A stretch of 64,000 nt of DNA from contig CM077599.1 of the NCBI GenBank assembly GCA_039654915.1, positions 28,829,501-28,893,500 on the forward strand, read 5' to 3'. A program made the position numbers and the translations under genes. This document shows, one piece after another, positions 24,827 through 35,775 of this stretch. Numbering within the stretch: the stretch's first letter is position 1; each line of letters begins with the position of its first letter. The notes under the pieces are model-generated. The model searched no databases. It saw only the letters and a program-made list of their open reading frames with translations, and was not told the DNA's origin. The DNA is from Aquilaria yunnanensis (Eukaryota; Streptophyta; Magnoliopsida; Malvales; Thymelaeaceae).

Positions 24827-25063
24827 ATGGATAAAAGCTAGATGCAAAAACCTCGAAACAATCAAGAGTATGAACGTGGAGTTGATCATTTTTTGGAGTT
24901 TGCATTTAGAAATGTGAATATCGATGATACTATAAGGTGTCCATGTAAGCAATGCAAGAATAGTAAGGCTCAAACTCGTGATGTTGCTAAAATCACTTGC
25001 TATGGAATAGCTTTCTGAACGGATATTGATTTTGGTTTGTACATGGGGAAAAGGATTCTTCCT
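24827..25063 (+). pseudogene. CACTA transposase-associated domain, broken
   Basis: From the ATG at 24827 the frame reads MDKS, a TAG in place of the usual Trp codon, then MQKPRNNQEYERGVDHFLEF and, further on, the zinc-binding core IRCPCKQCKN. This is the N-terminal module that precedes TNP2-type transposases (Transpos_assoc family). Two further in-frame stops follow before 25063. The downstream TNP2-like frame begins six bases later. The module is expected to bind DNA; here it cannot be made as one piece with the transposase. Confidence 0.65.
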
Positions 25064-25068
25064 TAAAC

Positions 25069-26268
25069 ATGTTTTCTCCAAGCCTTATAGATAAGTTAGG
25101 AGAAATGCATTCAATTGAAAATGTTGACAAAGATGAACCCCGTGTTTGTGAGAAGAGTGTTTTGTTGCGTGATGCATTCGGGGTTGCAACTCATTTAAGT
25201 GTTGAAAGGAGCAATGAGAATATAAGGTATGAAGTAGAAAATGACCATGATGAACCTATAGGGTCTTGCGATCTTGAGTATGAACAAATGGATGATGTGA
25301 GTGTGTCAGAAGAGTATAGTAAGGTGTTGAGTATGGCGACCGAGAAGCTTTATGAGGGTTGTGAGACACACTCCAAATTATCTTTTATACTCCATTTGTT
25401 TCACTTGAAATGTTTGCATGGGTGGACAATTGCAGCATTTAATGCCAACTTAAATCTGTTTAAAGATGTCCTGCCCAAAGATGCTAAGCTCCCTTCATCA
25501 TATTATGAGTCAAACAAGATCATTAAAATTATAGGACTAAGTTATGAAAAAATTTATGCTTGTCCGAATCATTATATGCTCTATAACGGGGAGAATTCTG
25601 AATTAGAATCTTGCAAGATTTGCGGAGATTCTCGTTGGGCAAATACTGACAAAAATGGTCAAGCATACAATAATAATAAAAGAAAACAAAAAAAACCAGT
25701 GAAGGTGTTACGTTATTTTCCACTAATTCCAAGACTTAAAAGGTTATATAGCTCACCAAAATCTTCAAGGGACATGCGGTGGCACGATGAGGGTTATGAA
25801 GAGAGGCAGAAGAAGGACTGTTTATTGCGACATCCAGCTGATGGAGAAGCATGGAAATCATTTGATGTCAGACATCCTAATTTTTCCTCTGATTGTCGCA
25901 ATGTGAGGCTTGCTTTGACAAGTGATGGTTTCAACCTGTTCAATTCAATTGCAAAATCATACAGTATTTGGCCCGTTATCCTAACAATATATAACTTACC
26001 TCCATGGGTTGGAATGAAACAAACTTCTTTCTTGTTATCATCTTTCATTCCAGGAGAAGAGGGTCCTGGGAATGATATTGATGTCTTCTTAGAACCTTTG
26101 ATAGATGAGCTAAAAATTATGTGGGAAGGAGTTATTACATTCGATGCTCTTACTAGGCAAACTTTTCTAATGGTTCAAGAGAAAAAAGATTGGCAGGGAT
26201 CTCACTCGAATAGAATTATGGTCAGAGTGTCGAAAGAGTCAAGATGGAAGTTTGCATCTAGATGCTGA
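25069..26268 (+). pseudogene. TNP2-like CACTA transposase, C-terminally truncated
   Basis: A 399-codon open frame with features of the plant Transposase_21/TNP2 family. It has a Cys/His zinc-binding stretch at residues about 165-190 (CPNHYMLY ... CKICGDSRW), then LIPRLKRLY, MRWHDEG, the acidic block RLALTSDGFNLFNS (about 280-290) and NDIDVFLEPLIDELKIMWEG. These blocks belong to the catalytic region. Full TNP2 proteins continue for several hundred residues beyond the last block. Here homology stops after about residue 368 and a short unrelated tail follows to the stop, so an internal deletion has removed the rest of the catalytic domain. The uninterrupted frame suggests the loss is not ancient. 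Activity is not expected. Confidence 0.8.
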
Positions 26269-26359
26269 AGAGCGAGTGGTAATTTGTAGCCTTTTTTGTG
26301 CATACGTGTGTGTGTATATTTGTTTCAAATCTTGGAAAAAAAAATAAACAGATGTATGT

Positions 26360-26868
26360 TTGATTCAAAATAGGTTAGGACCAAAACAATAACAAACTCT
26401 TCTGGTGGTTCTAGCGTTGCATCGTATGCTGTTTTTACTAAAGTTTTTGGTGTTGAGCATAGTGGGCGTGTTCTAGGTATGGGTTTTGGAGTTACCCCAA
26501 CGACATACTTGGGCCAAGCCATTCAGGGGGTCGTTCATCCCAGGTTAATATGCATGGGGAACAAGTAGCAACGAAAGCCGAACTTCAACAGCTTGCTGCT
26601 CAGATCGATTCTCGATTCAATGTTTTATTCTCTCTTATTGGACAAAAGGATAACTCAAATCAAGTACAATCCGTAACATCATTTTGTAAATACATTTCCG
26701 ATTGACACACACACACACACACACACATACGAGATTAACTTTATAAAACATAATCATACATTTTTGTTTATAGGTTGGAGGTTTTCCTACTGATGCAAGG
26801 AGCAGTGCTAGAGAAGCTTTCCATTCATCGCAATCGAGCGATGATGATGACACCCATGAAGATGATTA
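26360..26868 (+). pseudogene. TNP1/Ptta-like second CACTA protein, C-terminal remnant
   Basis: The plus-strand frame contains VFGVEHSGRVLGMGFGVTP, the conserved motif of Transposase_24 (Ptta/En-Spm accessory) proteins. A stop follows near 26567. The last exon reads from VGGFPTDARSS to an acidic tail SDDDDTHEDD and stop near 26868, after an intron containing a (CA)n run at 26704-26727. It lies directly downstream of the truncated TNP2 frame, as expected if an internal deletion joined the two CACTA genes. The N-terminal part of this protein is missing. Confidence 0.6.
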
Positions 26869-27231
26869 GACATTATATGTGGTACTTGTGAACTTAGGTT
26901 GACATTTATTGGATATTATCTCCTATGTTTAATACTTATGCAATTGAAATGTTTTGTTTTGCTGGATTATTTGAACATTCTAGACATTGAATGCTATATA
27001 TTAATGATGAATGTTATTTCTATTAATCATGATTCAATTTTGATTTTTCTATATTTAAGTGTTATTATTACACAAAGTATTAGGTGTTTATTATAATACA
27101 TGTAAGATGGTATAGAAAATCTAGCTTTAAACAAGTAAATTATATACAAATCGAAATAGTTGACAATGTAAAGTTGAAAAATGTACAAATAATTCCTCAG
27201 AAGTATCAACAAAGACAATCACAAAAGTAAC

Positions 27232-27600
27232 ATATTGAAGCGGTCGACCGCTTTAAGTAATTGGACAAGTTTGTAGTCTTAGAATCGGTTAGCCGCTTCT
27301 AATGTATAAGAAGCACCAACTCCAATTAGAAGTGGTTAACCGCTTCGATATCTTTTCAAAATTGATGCGGTTAACCACGTCAATGGGTGGAGGTGGCACC
27401 GAGAGTTGGTTGGTACATTAGAAGCAGTTAACCGCTTCAAAAGTGACCACTTCAAAAATTAAAACGGTTCTAACCGCTTCATATTTATTTGAGGTGAATG
27501 CCTGTAAAAGCGGTTACATGAAGCGGTTGAAAACCGTTTCTGTTTGGTTTGAAGCGGTCATAATTGCTTCTATGAGGTACTAAAAACCGCTTCAACAGTT
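27232..27600. repeat. CACTA 1 right subterminal repeat array
   Basis: At least ten copies of AAGCGGT(T)/(A)ACCGCTTC in both orientations, some joined head to head as GGTTAACCGC. The left subterminal region (19327-19430) has about five. In En/Spm-type elements such arrays bind the accessory transposition protein. Confidence 0.8.
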
Positions 27601-27619
27601 CTTTTTTCTTGTAGTGCCA

Positions 27620-29090
27620 CTATTAATCATTAAAATCTTTACTGTATAAAAATTAGATCCTAATTTTAAGTCAAATAAAAATCTTAGTTACTTGATTTTC
27701 ATGGAAAAAATTCCCGTAGTCAATGATTGCTATTAATTATATTTGTATTTAATACTAACAATGATTGAATCGCCGCAACACATGAGTACTATGATCATCG
27801 TTATTAACTAAAGTCACAAAGCATGATGAATACACAAAGCCCCCGAACTTTTATCAATTATAGTCAAGGGCCCCAATTGGGTTGAAATCCTAAATCAATT
27901 CCACCTTAGTCTTATGCCATGTGTATTCTATTTACAAATTTGGTTACTAAAAGCTTTGAAACATTTCATTTTTTAAAAACATTTGAATTGATCATCACTT
28001 GATTTTAAAGTCATAACTTTTTTAACTTTTTTTTTCTATAAATATAATTAGTATAAATTTTTTTTTAGCAAACATGTCTTTTTTAACCGTAAAAATACTA
28101 TATGTACTATAGTTTTGGTCTATAATACAAAAAAAGTTTTGCCTTAGAACTTTAAAAGTCCTTATTAACCCAAAATTTATGTATTACTCGCACCATACCA
28201 CATATATATTTTTTTTGGGAATCTAAAATCTTTGAAATATCTTCATATTTAGTAAATTACTTTATCATATTATCATTCAAACTATCATTTCAATATTAAT
28301 CTTCTCTAAATTTCTCCATTTACGTGTAAAAAACTATGGGTAAAAGTAAAAATAATATAGAAATATTTTCTATTTCCTAATCTCTGTATGAAAACAGATG
28401 CTTCAAAAGTTTTAGGAGGGAGACGAAGAATTTCCAAACAAACTCACACTCCAATAAGGAGCTTCTTTGATTTTGTGTGGAGAAAGACTAATTTAATACT
28501 TTCACAATATTTTTATTTAAGTCATGAAAGTTTACGTTTTTCTAAATGAGTACAAAAATTTTACAGCGATATAAATAATAAATTCTAAAATTTTCCGTTA
28601 TATGATTGACTGAAAGCAAAAAATATAAATTGTAGTAATAGCTTTCTGATACCAAGTTTTTAAAATCCTTGTTAAATTATACTATAACTTTTGAGACTTA
28701 ATGAAGTATCTATAAATTATCAATTCTTCCTCTACAGATTATGTTTTGAATTCTAACTATTTCCAGTAAATTTTGGACTGCCCATTTTATTTTTGGTAGA
28801 AGGTTATTTATCTTATTAGTTTTATGTGGTACGACATTTGTGAAATACACAATCAATTAGGAATAAGGTACACAATTGACTTAGCTATAAACCTTACATC
28901 TATACATTCTGAATCCATACAATAAAGAAAACTTTCATGAATAATTTATGTAATTTCAATATTCATACCTACAATTTGATATGGATAAAGCAATAGAATA
29001 AAGAGACAGATAAACCAACACATTTTAAATTGACAGAGCTATACAAAATTGGATAGATACACAAACTAATAAAATCACGACACTCAAGCA
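27620..29090. other. AT-rich host part of copy A
   Basis: Aligns by eye with 48940-50840 (B) and 61345-63010 (C). It lacks a block of about 220 bases that B and C share at 49160-49390 and 61550-61760. No coding region recognised. Confidence 0.5.
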
Positions 29091-29218
29091 GCTGATCTAG
29101 TTTAATAAAGTAGATTCGACTAACTTGATCCAATCACGTAGAGCTCCCTTTGCTACTTTAACCCTCTATGCCACTGCTCAAGAACAGTGCTGAACAACAG
29201 TGAACATCTTGTGCACAA

Positions 29219-29440
29219 ATGTTGCCAAAGTCTATCTCACATTTTAGATCCAAAGCCAGATGGACCTTGAAACATCAAAACCTTGTAGATGGCACCGATG
29301 AAACAAGGATGAGTGAGAGAGTGGACAAGCCAAAGATCTTGGGGCAGGATGGGGAGATCCGAAACAACTGTGTGGATCTTATTGAAATAATAAAGAGAAA
29401 GAGAGTAAAAGGCACTGATTGGAACTGACTGAGATGTTGA
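29219..29440 (+). other. Block well conserved between copies A and B, function unknown
   Basis: In A this is a 69-codon open frame. In B (about 54885-55075) the equivalent stretch keeps much of the same reading (KPKILGQDGEIRNNCVD in both) but not the same start, and an in-frame stop precedes the shared part. Copy C lacks it by deletion. It lies just downstream of the peptide gene on that gene's strand, so it may simply be 3' flanking DNA. I do not recognise a family. Confidence 0.3.
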
Positions 29441-29634
29441 TCTGGCCTGATAAACCGTGAACTGTTTAAAGATTAGGTAGGAGAAGACACAGGATGAGGC
29501 TAGGATTCGGACTGCCTATTTTACATAGTTACAAAGTTTTAAAAGACTTACTTAGAAAAAAAAAAACGTAAACTTTTACCACTAATTTGGAATAATTGTG
29601 AAATTTTTACGACTCAACGTATTCTCCCATTTAC

Positions 29635-29968
29635 TTAATTTCCAGGAGGACCATGCCTACAGCCAATCGGTGGCAGATTCCGCGACTCCAGCAGACAATT
29701 AGGAGCAGGAACTAACGGGGGCAAGGGAACATGAGTAAGTGGCGAAGCCTGCTTTTGCCCAGCTGTAAATCGAGGGGTTAAAGAGGGAAAGATAAATTAA
29801 CATAAAAAGAAATTAAGCATGATATGTTGGTGATTGAAAAGTAAAGGAAGGGTAGGGAAGATAATTACATGGGTATCGAGGAGCAAGAGCTGGAGCTGCT
29901 GCCAAAATACAAAGGATGAGAACGAGGAGCACCAAACAGACGCGAGATCGAGAAAGAGAAGTATTCAT
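29635..29968 (-). CDS. Small secreted peptide precursor, copy A (two exons)
   Basis: Complement of 29869-29968 joined to 29635-29762; 75 residues. The start ATG at 29968 opens a signal peptide: Ser/Arg-rich N-terminus, hydrophobic core LVLLVLILCILAAA, and a probable cleavage after APALA. A 106-nt intron has a GTAATT donor and TTTACAG acceptor and splits one codon. Exon 2 begins GQKQASP, continues Pro-rich with two Cys, and ends IGCRHGPPGN. The secreted product would be about 50 residues. Signal peptide, splice position, GQK and HGPP are shared with copy B; the middle is not, which suggests rapid divergence or relaxed constraint. I cannot assign a known peptide-hormone or defence-peptide family. 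Its TATA box is now 4.8 kb away because of the Copia at 30054, so this copy may be silent or driven from the LTR. Confidence 0.6.
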
Positions 29969-30053
29969 TTGTTTGTTTTTTTTCGTTTTTCAGTTTGCTA
30001 ACATCCACTGCTCTTAACACTTCTAGCTGGCTTGCTAGTAGCCTTGTGTCCTC

Positions 30054-30228
30054 TGAAGGAATAAAAGGTTAAGATAAGGATAAAAGCAGTAGGTAGACTT
30101 GATTTATATGTACATATGTAGGTTTTATCTTTAGCATTATCTGTAATCTTTCTATACCTGTATAAGTGCTGCGTATAATGAATGAAAGAACAAGCCGTTT
30201 TGTTCTCGATCCAAACAGAAATTCTACA
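30054..30228 (+). repeat. 5' LTR of Copia 2
   Basis: TGAAGGAATAAAAGG ... AAATTCTACA; identical by eye to 34629-34803. The primer-binding site follows without a spacer. Confidence 0.92.
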
Positions 30229-30290
30229 TGGTATCAGAGCCAAACCTGGCACTCAAACTCGCGACACACACTATCGCAGATTGATCTAGG

Positions 30291-33200
30291 ATGGCTGGAT
30301 CGAGAGACGAAAGCTCTGACGGAACGTCAGGCGCAAGCAACCAATGGAGGGGCGCAGATGTGATGTCTCCTTACTACATCCACGCATCAGACAGTCCAGG
30401 AAAAATCTATGTTGGCGAACTTCTTGATGACAGGAACTACGGTGAATGGGTAAACGACATGAGCAATGCTTTATTCGCCAAGAATAAGATTGGTTTCGTT
30501 GACGGAACCATTGACAAACCTGCAGCAAACTCGCCTGATCTTGGGAATTGGATGCGCTGTGATGCAATGGTGAAAGGCTGGCTGAAGAGCGCCATGGACA
30601 AAGAGGTTAGAAGCAGTGTCCGTTATGCCAAAACGGCTCGAGAAATGTGGGCGGATCTTGAAGAAAGGTTCGGAAAAGAGAGCGCACCCAGAGCCTACGA
30701 GCTGAGGCATGGAGAAGTTGTCTGTGTCATCCTACTACACAAAACTCAAAGGCCTATGGGATGAGATACAGTCAATTTCAGCATGGCCAAAATGCACATG
30801 CAACGGTTGCACTTGTGATGTGCAAAAACGATTGATTGAAATGAGAGAGAGGGATCAACTATATGATTTCCTCATGGGTTTGGATGACGCGTATGGGATC
30901 GTTAAGACACAGATCCTTACAGCCAAGCCAACACCTAGCCTCGGTAATGCTTATCACTTGGTGGCCGAGGATGAGCAGTAGAGGAGCATATCAACGACGC
31001 ACAAGACAGCATCTGAAGTAGCGGCATTTCAAACCCAAGGTACTCGAAAGAATGAAGGAGAACCAAAGACAGAAAAGAGGGACAAGCCCAGATGCGAGCA
31101 CTGTCACAAGCTGGGGCACACTGAGGAGGAATGCTTCGAAATAATTGGCTACCCACCAGGATGGAACAAAGGGAAACGTGACAATAGACCAGGATCATGG
31201 ACAGACAAAAGACCTGGACCAAAGGCGGCTCAAGTCAGCCCAGATGATAGTCCCATCCCGGGACTGACGCAAGCACAGTATGATCGATTGATCCAATATT
31301 TAGGACGCGAGGGGGAGACGCGAAAACCAATCGAACAAAATGCACCAACGGTGAATATGGCTGGTAAGCTTGATTTTACGTAGCCTTGGATAATCGATTC
31401 AGGAGCAACCGAACATATCATATGCAATGGCAAGCTTCTTGACAAAAGAGAGAAAGAGGCAAAGCATGAGACCGTGAAAATACCCAATGGAGAAAGCGTA
31501 CCAGTGAAAGGCATCGGGAGGCTAAGCTTGCCGAATGGAATGCAAATTCAGCATGTGTTGAACATTCCAGATTTTAAATGCAATCTTCTCTCTGTCAGTA
31601 GATTGACGAAAGAATTTAATTGTGCATTAACTTTCGTTGCGGATTTTTGTGTGATGCAGGACTTACCTTCGAGGAACCTGATTGGAGTGGGTAGGAATCG
31701 TGATGGCTTGTATCTCCTCGAGCCAATGCGACATGGAGGGGTGGCAATGGCAGTCAGCGGAGCAGACAAGTCAAATTTGTGGCATCGAAGGTTGGGACAT
31801 GCATCAAATGTGAAAGTAAAGTTGATTCAATCACATTCGAGCATAGTAAGAGGGGGAGACACCACTCATTGTGATTCATGTATGCGTGCTAAACAAACTA
31901 GATTGCCCTTTTCAGAAAGTTCAATAAAGACGAATACAAGTTTTGATTTGATTCACTGTGATATTTGGGGAGGCTATAAAACACCATCTCTCTCAAGTGC
32001 ACGTTACTTCCTCACGATAGTTGATGACTATAGTAGAGGAGTTTGGGTATACTTGATGAAGTATAAATCAGACGTGAGTTATTTCCTGCCTTTGTTCCTA
32101 AATATGATCGAAACTCAGTTTGGAAAACAAGTTAAGCAAATTAGAGCAGACAATGGTGCCGAGTTCCAGTCAAATAAAATGATAGAACACTACAAGGATC
32201 GAGGCATAGTCTTGCAAACCACATGTGCCTATACCCCCCAATAGAACGGTGTAGTTGAGAGGAAGCATAGATACATCCTTGAGATATCACGAGCATTAAG
32301 GTTCCATGCAGGTCTACCTGTGGAGTTCTGGGGGGAATGCGTCCTCACTGCCGTGCATATCATAAACAGACTACCTTCAAGGGCGATAGGAAACAAGACT
32401 CCATACGAGGTAATTCTAAAGGGAAAACCAATGTATGACCACTTAATAGTGTTCGGATGCTTGGCGTACATGCACAAACAAAGGTCAGGAGACAAGTTCA
32501 ATGAAAGGGGCAGACCATGCATCTTCCTCGGGTATCCGAATGACAAAAAGGGGTATCGAGTTTACGACATCGAAGCAAAGAGACTGTATACTTCACGGGA
32601 TGTGATCTTTTTCGAAGACAAATTCCCATGCTTACAGAAATGTGAAGATGTATGGGAACAACAGGAGCAACGGAGAGTCTATCATGACTGGAACCAAGGA
32701 CGTAAACCAGTGCAAGATGAAGAAGAACAAATGCACAGACCAGGAGGAAATAATCACAATAATGAAGTTAGAGAGGCCTCTAGATTTGAGGCGAGCTCGG
32801 AACATCAAGTTGAAACAGCGAACATAGAGTTAACAATGGAAGGAAGCCAGGATGGAGTGCAAGACAATGGCACCGAGCAGGTTGAGGCTCGACGCAGCCA
32901 AAGAGAGAGGCAACAACCGAAGCATTTAAAGGAATACGAGGTACACTTACCACCCTCCATTGTCCACTCACGATCTGCTCCTCCATCAGGTAACTCGGTA
33001 GTATATCCTTTGTCGCACTATCTCTCATATGATGGTTTTTCGCATTCACACAAAGCCTTCCTGGTGGCCATCACATCCCATGATGAACCAAAGAATTTCT
33101 TTCAGGCTTCACGACATGAATGTTGGAAGGAAGCTATGAGAAAAGAGATCGAAGCACTGGAGAAGAATGGAACGTGGACATTAGAGCCATTACCACCGGG

Positions 33201-34621
33201 AAAGCATGTTGTGGACTCCAAATGGGTCTATAAGATCAAATATAGGCCTAATGGGGAAGTGGAGCGATACAAGGCACGATTGGTGGCAAGAGGGTTCACA
33301 CAAGTTGAGGGAATTGATTTCCACGAAACCTTCGCACCCATCGCTAAACTTGTCACGGTGAGATGTTTGCTCGCTGTGGCAGCAAAGAGGAACTGGGAAA
33401 TCCATCAGCTCGACGTAAATAATGCTTTCCTCCATGGAGATTTAGAAGAAGATGTATACATGAGTATTCCTCAAGGATTCGTAAAGGAGGGAGAAACTCG
33501 AGTATGCAAGTTAAAGAAGTCCTTGTATGGGCTACGACAGGCCGCAAGGAATTGGTATCGCAATTTACTCAGAGGCATTGATCAAAATAGGTTTTCACCA
33601 GTCAAAGGCAGATCACTCAATGTTCACGTACAAAAGGGAAGAAAGATTTGTTGTGGCATTAATCTATGTCGATGATGTCATAATAACCGGGAACCATAGC
33701 GAGAAGATACAAGAAGTAAAGCAATATTTGGATGCAAAATTCAGCATCAAAGACCTGGGTCCATTAAAGTATTTCTTGGGCATTGAAGTGTCAAGAACGC
33801 CACAAGGGATTGCGCTCAGTCAACGTAAATATAAGTTGGATATACTAAAAGAATCAGGTATGCAAAGGTGTCGACCCAGCTCGTTTCCTATGGAACAGAA
33901 TGCTAAGTTACAGGCAAACTGCAGCAAACCAGGTATCGACATTTCACGATACAGAAGACTTGTGGGACGCCTGCTGTATCTGACGATAACAAGGCCAGAC
34001 ATAACATTCGCCGTCAACACACTTAGTCAGTTTGTTGCAGCACCAAAACGTGCTCATATGGATGCTGCCGAACGAGTTTTGCGATACCTCAAGACAGCAC
34101 CTGGGCAAGGAATAATGATGACAGCAGCAGGAGGCTTAGACCTGGAAGCATACAGCGATGCGGACTGGGGTGGATGTCAAATGACGAGGAGATCTTGTAC
34201 GGGATACTTCATCACATTAGGAGGTTCCCCAATTTCTTGGAAGACAAAGAAACAAACCGTGGTAGCAAAGTCTTCGGCAGAAGCTGAGTATAGGGCAATG
34301 GCGGTAACAGTAAGCGAGATTTTATGGTTAAGATGGTTGCTAGCTGAACTACAAGCACCTCAAGCTGAGGCAACAACGTTGTTCTGTGACAACCAAGCAG
34401 CACTACATATTGCTATGAATCCTGTGTTCCATGAAAGAACAAAGCATGTTGAAATGGATTGCTACTTTGTCCGAGAAAGAGTTCAATCCAGTGAGATCTT
34501 GCCTAAGAAGGTTTGGACTGGTGAGCAACTGGCGGATTTGTTCACCAAGGCACTAGGAAAGGACAGATTCAAGCTGTTGGTGTCCAAGTTGGGCATTGTG
34601 AATTTACATGCACCAACTTGA
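30291..34621 (+). pseudogene. Copia 2 gag-pol polyprotein with five breaks
   Basis: Gag starts at 30291 with the UBN2-type domain. The zinc knuckle CEHCHKLGHTEEEC is at 31093-31134, protease IIDSGATEH at about 31390-31416, and the integrase zinc domain (HRRLGH ... CDSCMRAKQ) at about 31780-31900. The integrase Asp residues are present (HCDIWGG, RADNGAEF), and the Glu region VVERKH is at about 32250. RT (WVYKIKYRPNG, QLDVNNAFLHGDL, YVDDVIITGN) spans about 33215-33700, and RNase H (AEAEYRAMA, then the C-terminus) runs to 34621. Breaks: a frameshift or small deletion near 30706; TAG at 30979, 31381 and 32242; and a frameshift near 33560. The catalytic motifs themselves are intact, so decay is recent. 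The length matches an ordinary Copia polyprotein. Confidence 0.9.
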
Positions 34622-34628
34622 GGGGGAG

Positions 34629-34803
34629 TGAAGGAATAAAAGGTTAAGATAAGGATAAAAGCAGTAGGTAGACTTGATTTATATGTACATATGTAGGTTT
34701 TATCTTTAGCATTATCTGTAATCTTTCTATACCTGTATAAGTGCTGCGTATAATGAATGAAAGAACAAGCCGTTTTGTTCTCGATCCAAACAGAAATTCT
34801 ACA
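34629..34803 (+). repeat. 3' LTR of Copia 2
   Basis: Identical by eye to the 5' LTR; follows the polypurine tract and abuts the TCCTC duplication. Confidence 0.92.
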
Positions 34804-34818
34804 TCCTCTGTGTCTCCC

Positions 34819-34827
34819 TTTATAAAG
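34819..34827 (-). promoter_or_regulatory. TATA box of peptide gene A, separated from its gene
   Basis: TTTATAAAG, conserved in copy B (55698-55706) and, as CTCTATAAAG, in copy C (63455-63464), within an otherwise conserved promoter block. In A the Copia target site is only about 15 bases on the gene side of this box, so the normal transcription start would now fall inside LTR sequence. Confidence 0.6.
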
Positions 34828-34990
34828 AAATTGGGACTGACTTAATTATGGTGGACAATGTGTCTGTTTTGTCATTATCACTGTTCATCACCTAACCACA
34901 GCCTACTTCCGGGTAATTGTGACGATAATGACTATCCCGCGTTATCGTAATTTGGAAAAGTCTATTACTTACTTTCTTGATATTCTTGTC

Positions 34991-35775
34991 TTTCTTTTTA
35001 TGATTGTGATTGCAAAATAATAATAATAATAATAATATGGGAAAGGCCTGATGTGGAATTCCAACTTGCGTGTATCACATTGTGGATAAAAGGCCTAACA
35101 TAAAGAAATCTATCTTCATTGGATTCAATATTCACTTTCTCAAATTAAAACCAACAATTACTTAACAACATGTTGTGATTCCTATTGTGATAGCAAATCC
35201 AGACCTCAATGGCCTGGTGGGCTTTCAAGTGTATTGATATCGTACACACAAAGATATCAAACTCAGAATTATTAGTGATATTCAGTGAATATGAAGGAAA
35301 TTACTAATACGAGGTAGATCTAGAATAAAAATAACATTAGAGACCCCAGAGTTTTGTGTAGGGGAAAAGCATCCAATGTCTAAGTCTTGAGTGGCAGCCT
35401 AAGATGAGCATAAGGGATCCAATAAAGAGAATGAACTTACCGAAAGGAGTTCACGATGAGTCTATTATAGGCCGAACAGTTTGCCAAGGAAAGAAATTCG
35501 TGCTAGCAGTGGGGGGATTTCATTCCTCTTTGAAGGCTTGAACTCTACCATTAATTCCGACAATTAACATTGGGTTGACATGTGAGAATGCATCCAATGC
35601 ATCAGCCCAGGAGAATGCTTTCATTGGGCAGCTAGAATGGTGGACGGCGTAAGCCAATTATGATATTGATGGCCCCCTTAAAGTGAAATAAATGGTAAAA
35701 AGTGCTCTGCATTTCAAAACTACCTAGAAGTTACTGAAGCATGGGACACATGGAGGCCTAGAAGTGGTTGTGATA
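34991..35775. other. Unassigned sequence with an (AAT)n run
   Basis: A short (AAT)n microsatellite lies at 35018-35037. It is followed by about 700 bases of moderately complex sequence with several stops in all frames. It looks like decayed transposable-element DNA, but I recognise no domain. Confidence 0.35.

Larger units (their letters stand above)
19303..27616 (+). mobile_element. CACTA (En/Spm) element 1, 8.3 kb, TSD CCA
   Basis: The ends are CACTACAAAAATAC and (reverse complement) CACTACAAGAAAAAAG, flanked by the 3-bp TSD CCA (19300-19302, 27617-27619). Subterminal regions carry many GAAGCGGT/ACCGCTTC motifs in both orientations (19327-19430 and 27232-27600), typical transposase-binding repeats. 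The interior holds a CT-rich first-exon-like stretch (19540-19915), an antisense receptor fragment, two solo LTRs, and degenerate transposase-associated, TNP2-like and TNP1-like coding remains. Without the solo LTRs it would be about 4.8 kb. Copies B (about 48935) and C (about 61340) show the same host position without it. Confidence 0.9.
30054..34803 (+). mobile_element. Ty1-copia retrotransposon 2, complete, recent, TSD TCCTC
   Basis: LTRs at 30054-30228 and 34629-34803 (175 bp each) read as identical. TSD TCCTC lies at 30049-30053 and 34804-34808. The primer-binding site TGGTATCAGAGC (initiator-Met tRNA) is at 30229-30240, and the polypurine tract TTGAGGGGGAG ends at 34628. Copy B at about 55681 shows the uninterrupted target. 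The domain order gag, protease, integrase, RT, RNase H is Copia. Despite the fresh LTRs the coding region has stops and frameshifts, so the copy was probably moved by proteins supplied from elsewhere. Confidence 0.95.
15010..34990. repeat. Segmental repeat copy A (host segment with insertions)
   Basis: Sequence at 15010-15490 matches 46110-46495. Sequence at 15490-15770 matches 47754-48020 and 60285-60425. Most of 17410-19302 plus 27620-29100 matches 48025-50840 and 60430-63060. The end 29560-30053 plus 34804-34990 matches 55195-55872 and 63120-63595. It is broken by a CACTA element (19303-27616), a fold-back MITE (17799-18682) and a Copia (30054-34803). Copy A also carries extra internal sequence at about 15770-17410. 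About 7 kb remain when the two large insertions are removed. It holds peptide gene copy A near its right end. Confidence 0.75.

Noticed and set aside
25069..26268. 399-codon frame as an intact host gene
   Set aside because: Homology is to TNP2 transposase only, it is inside CACTA 1, and the catalytic region is truncated.
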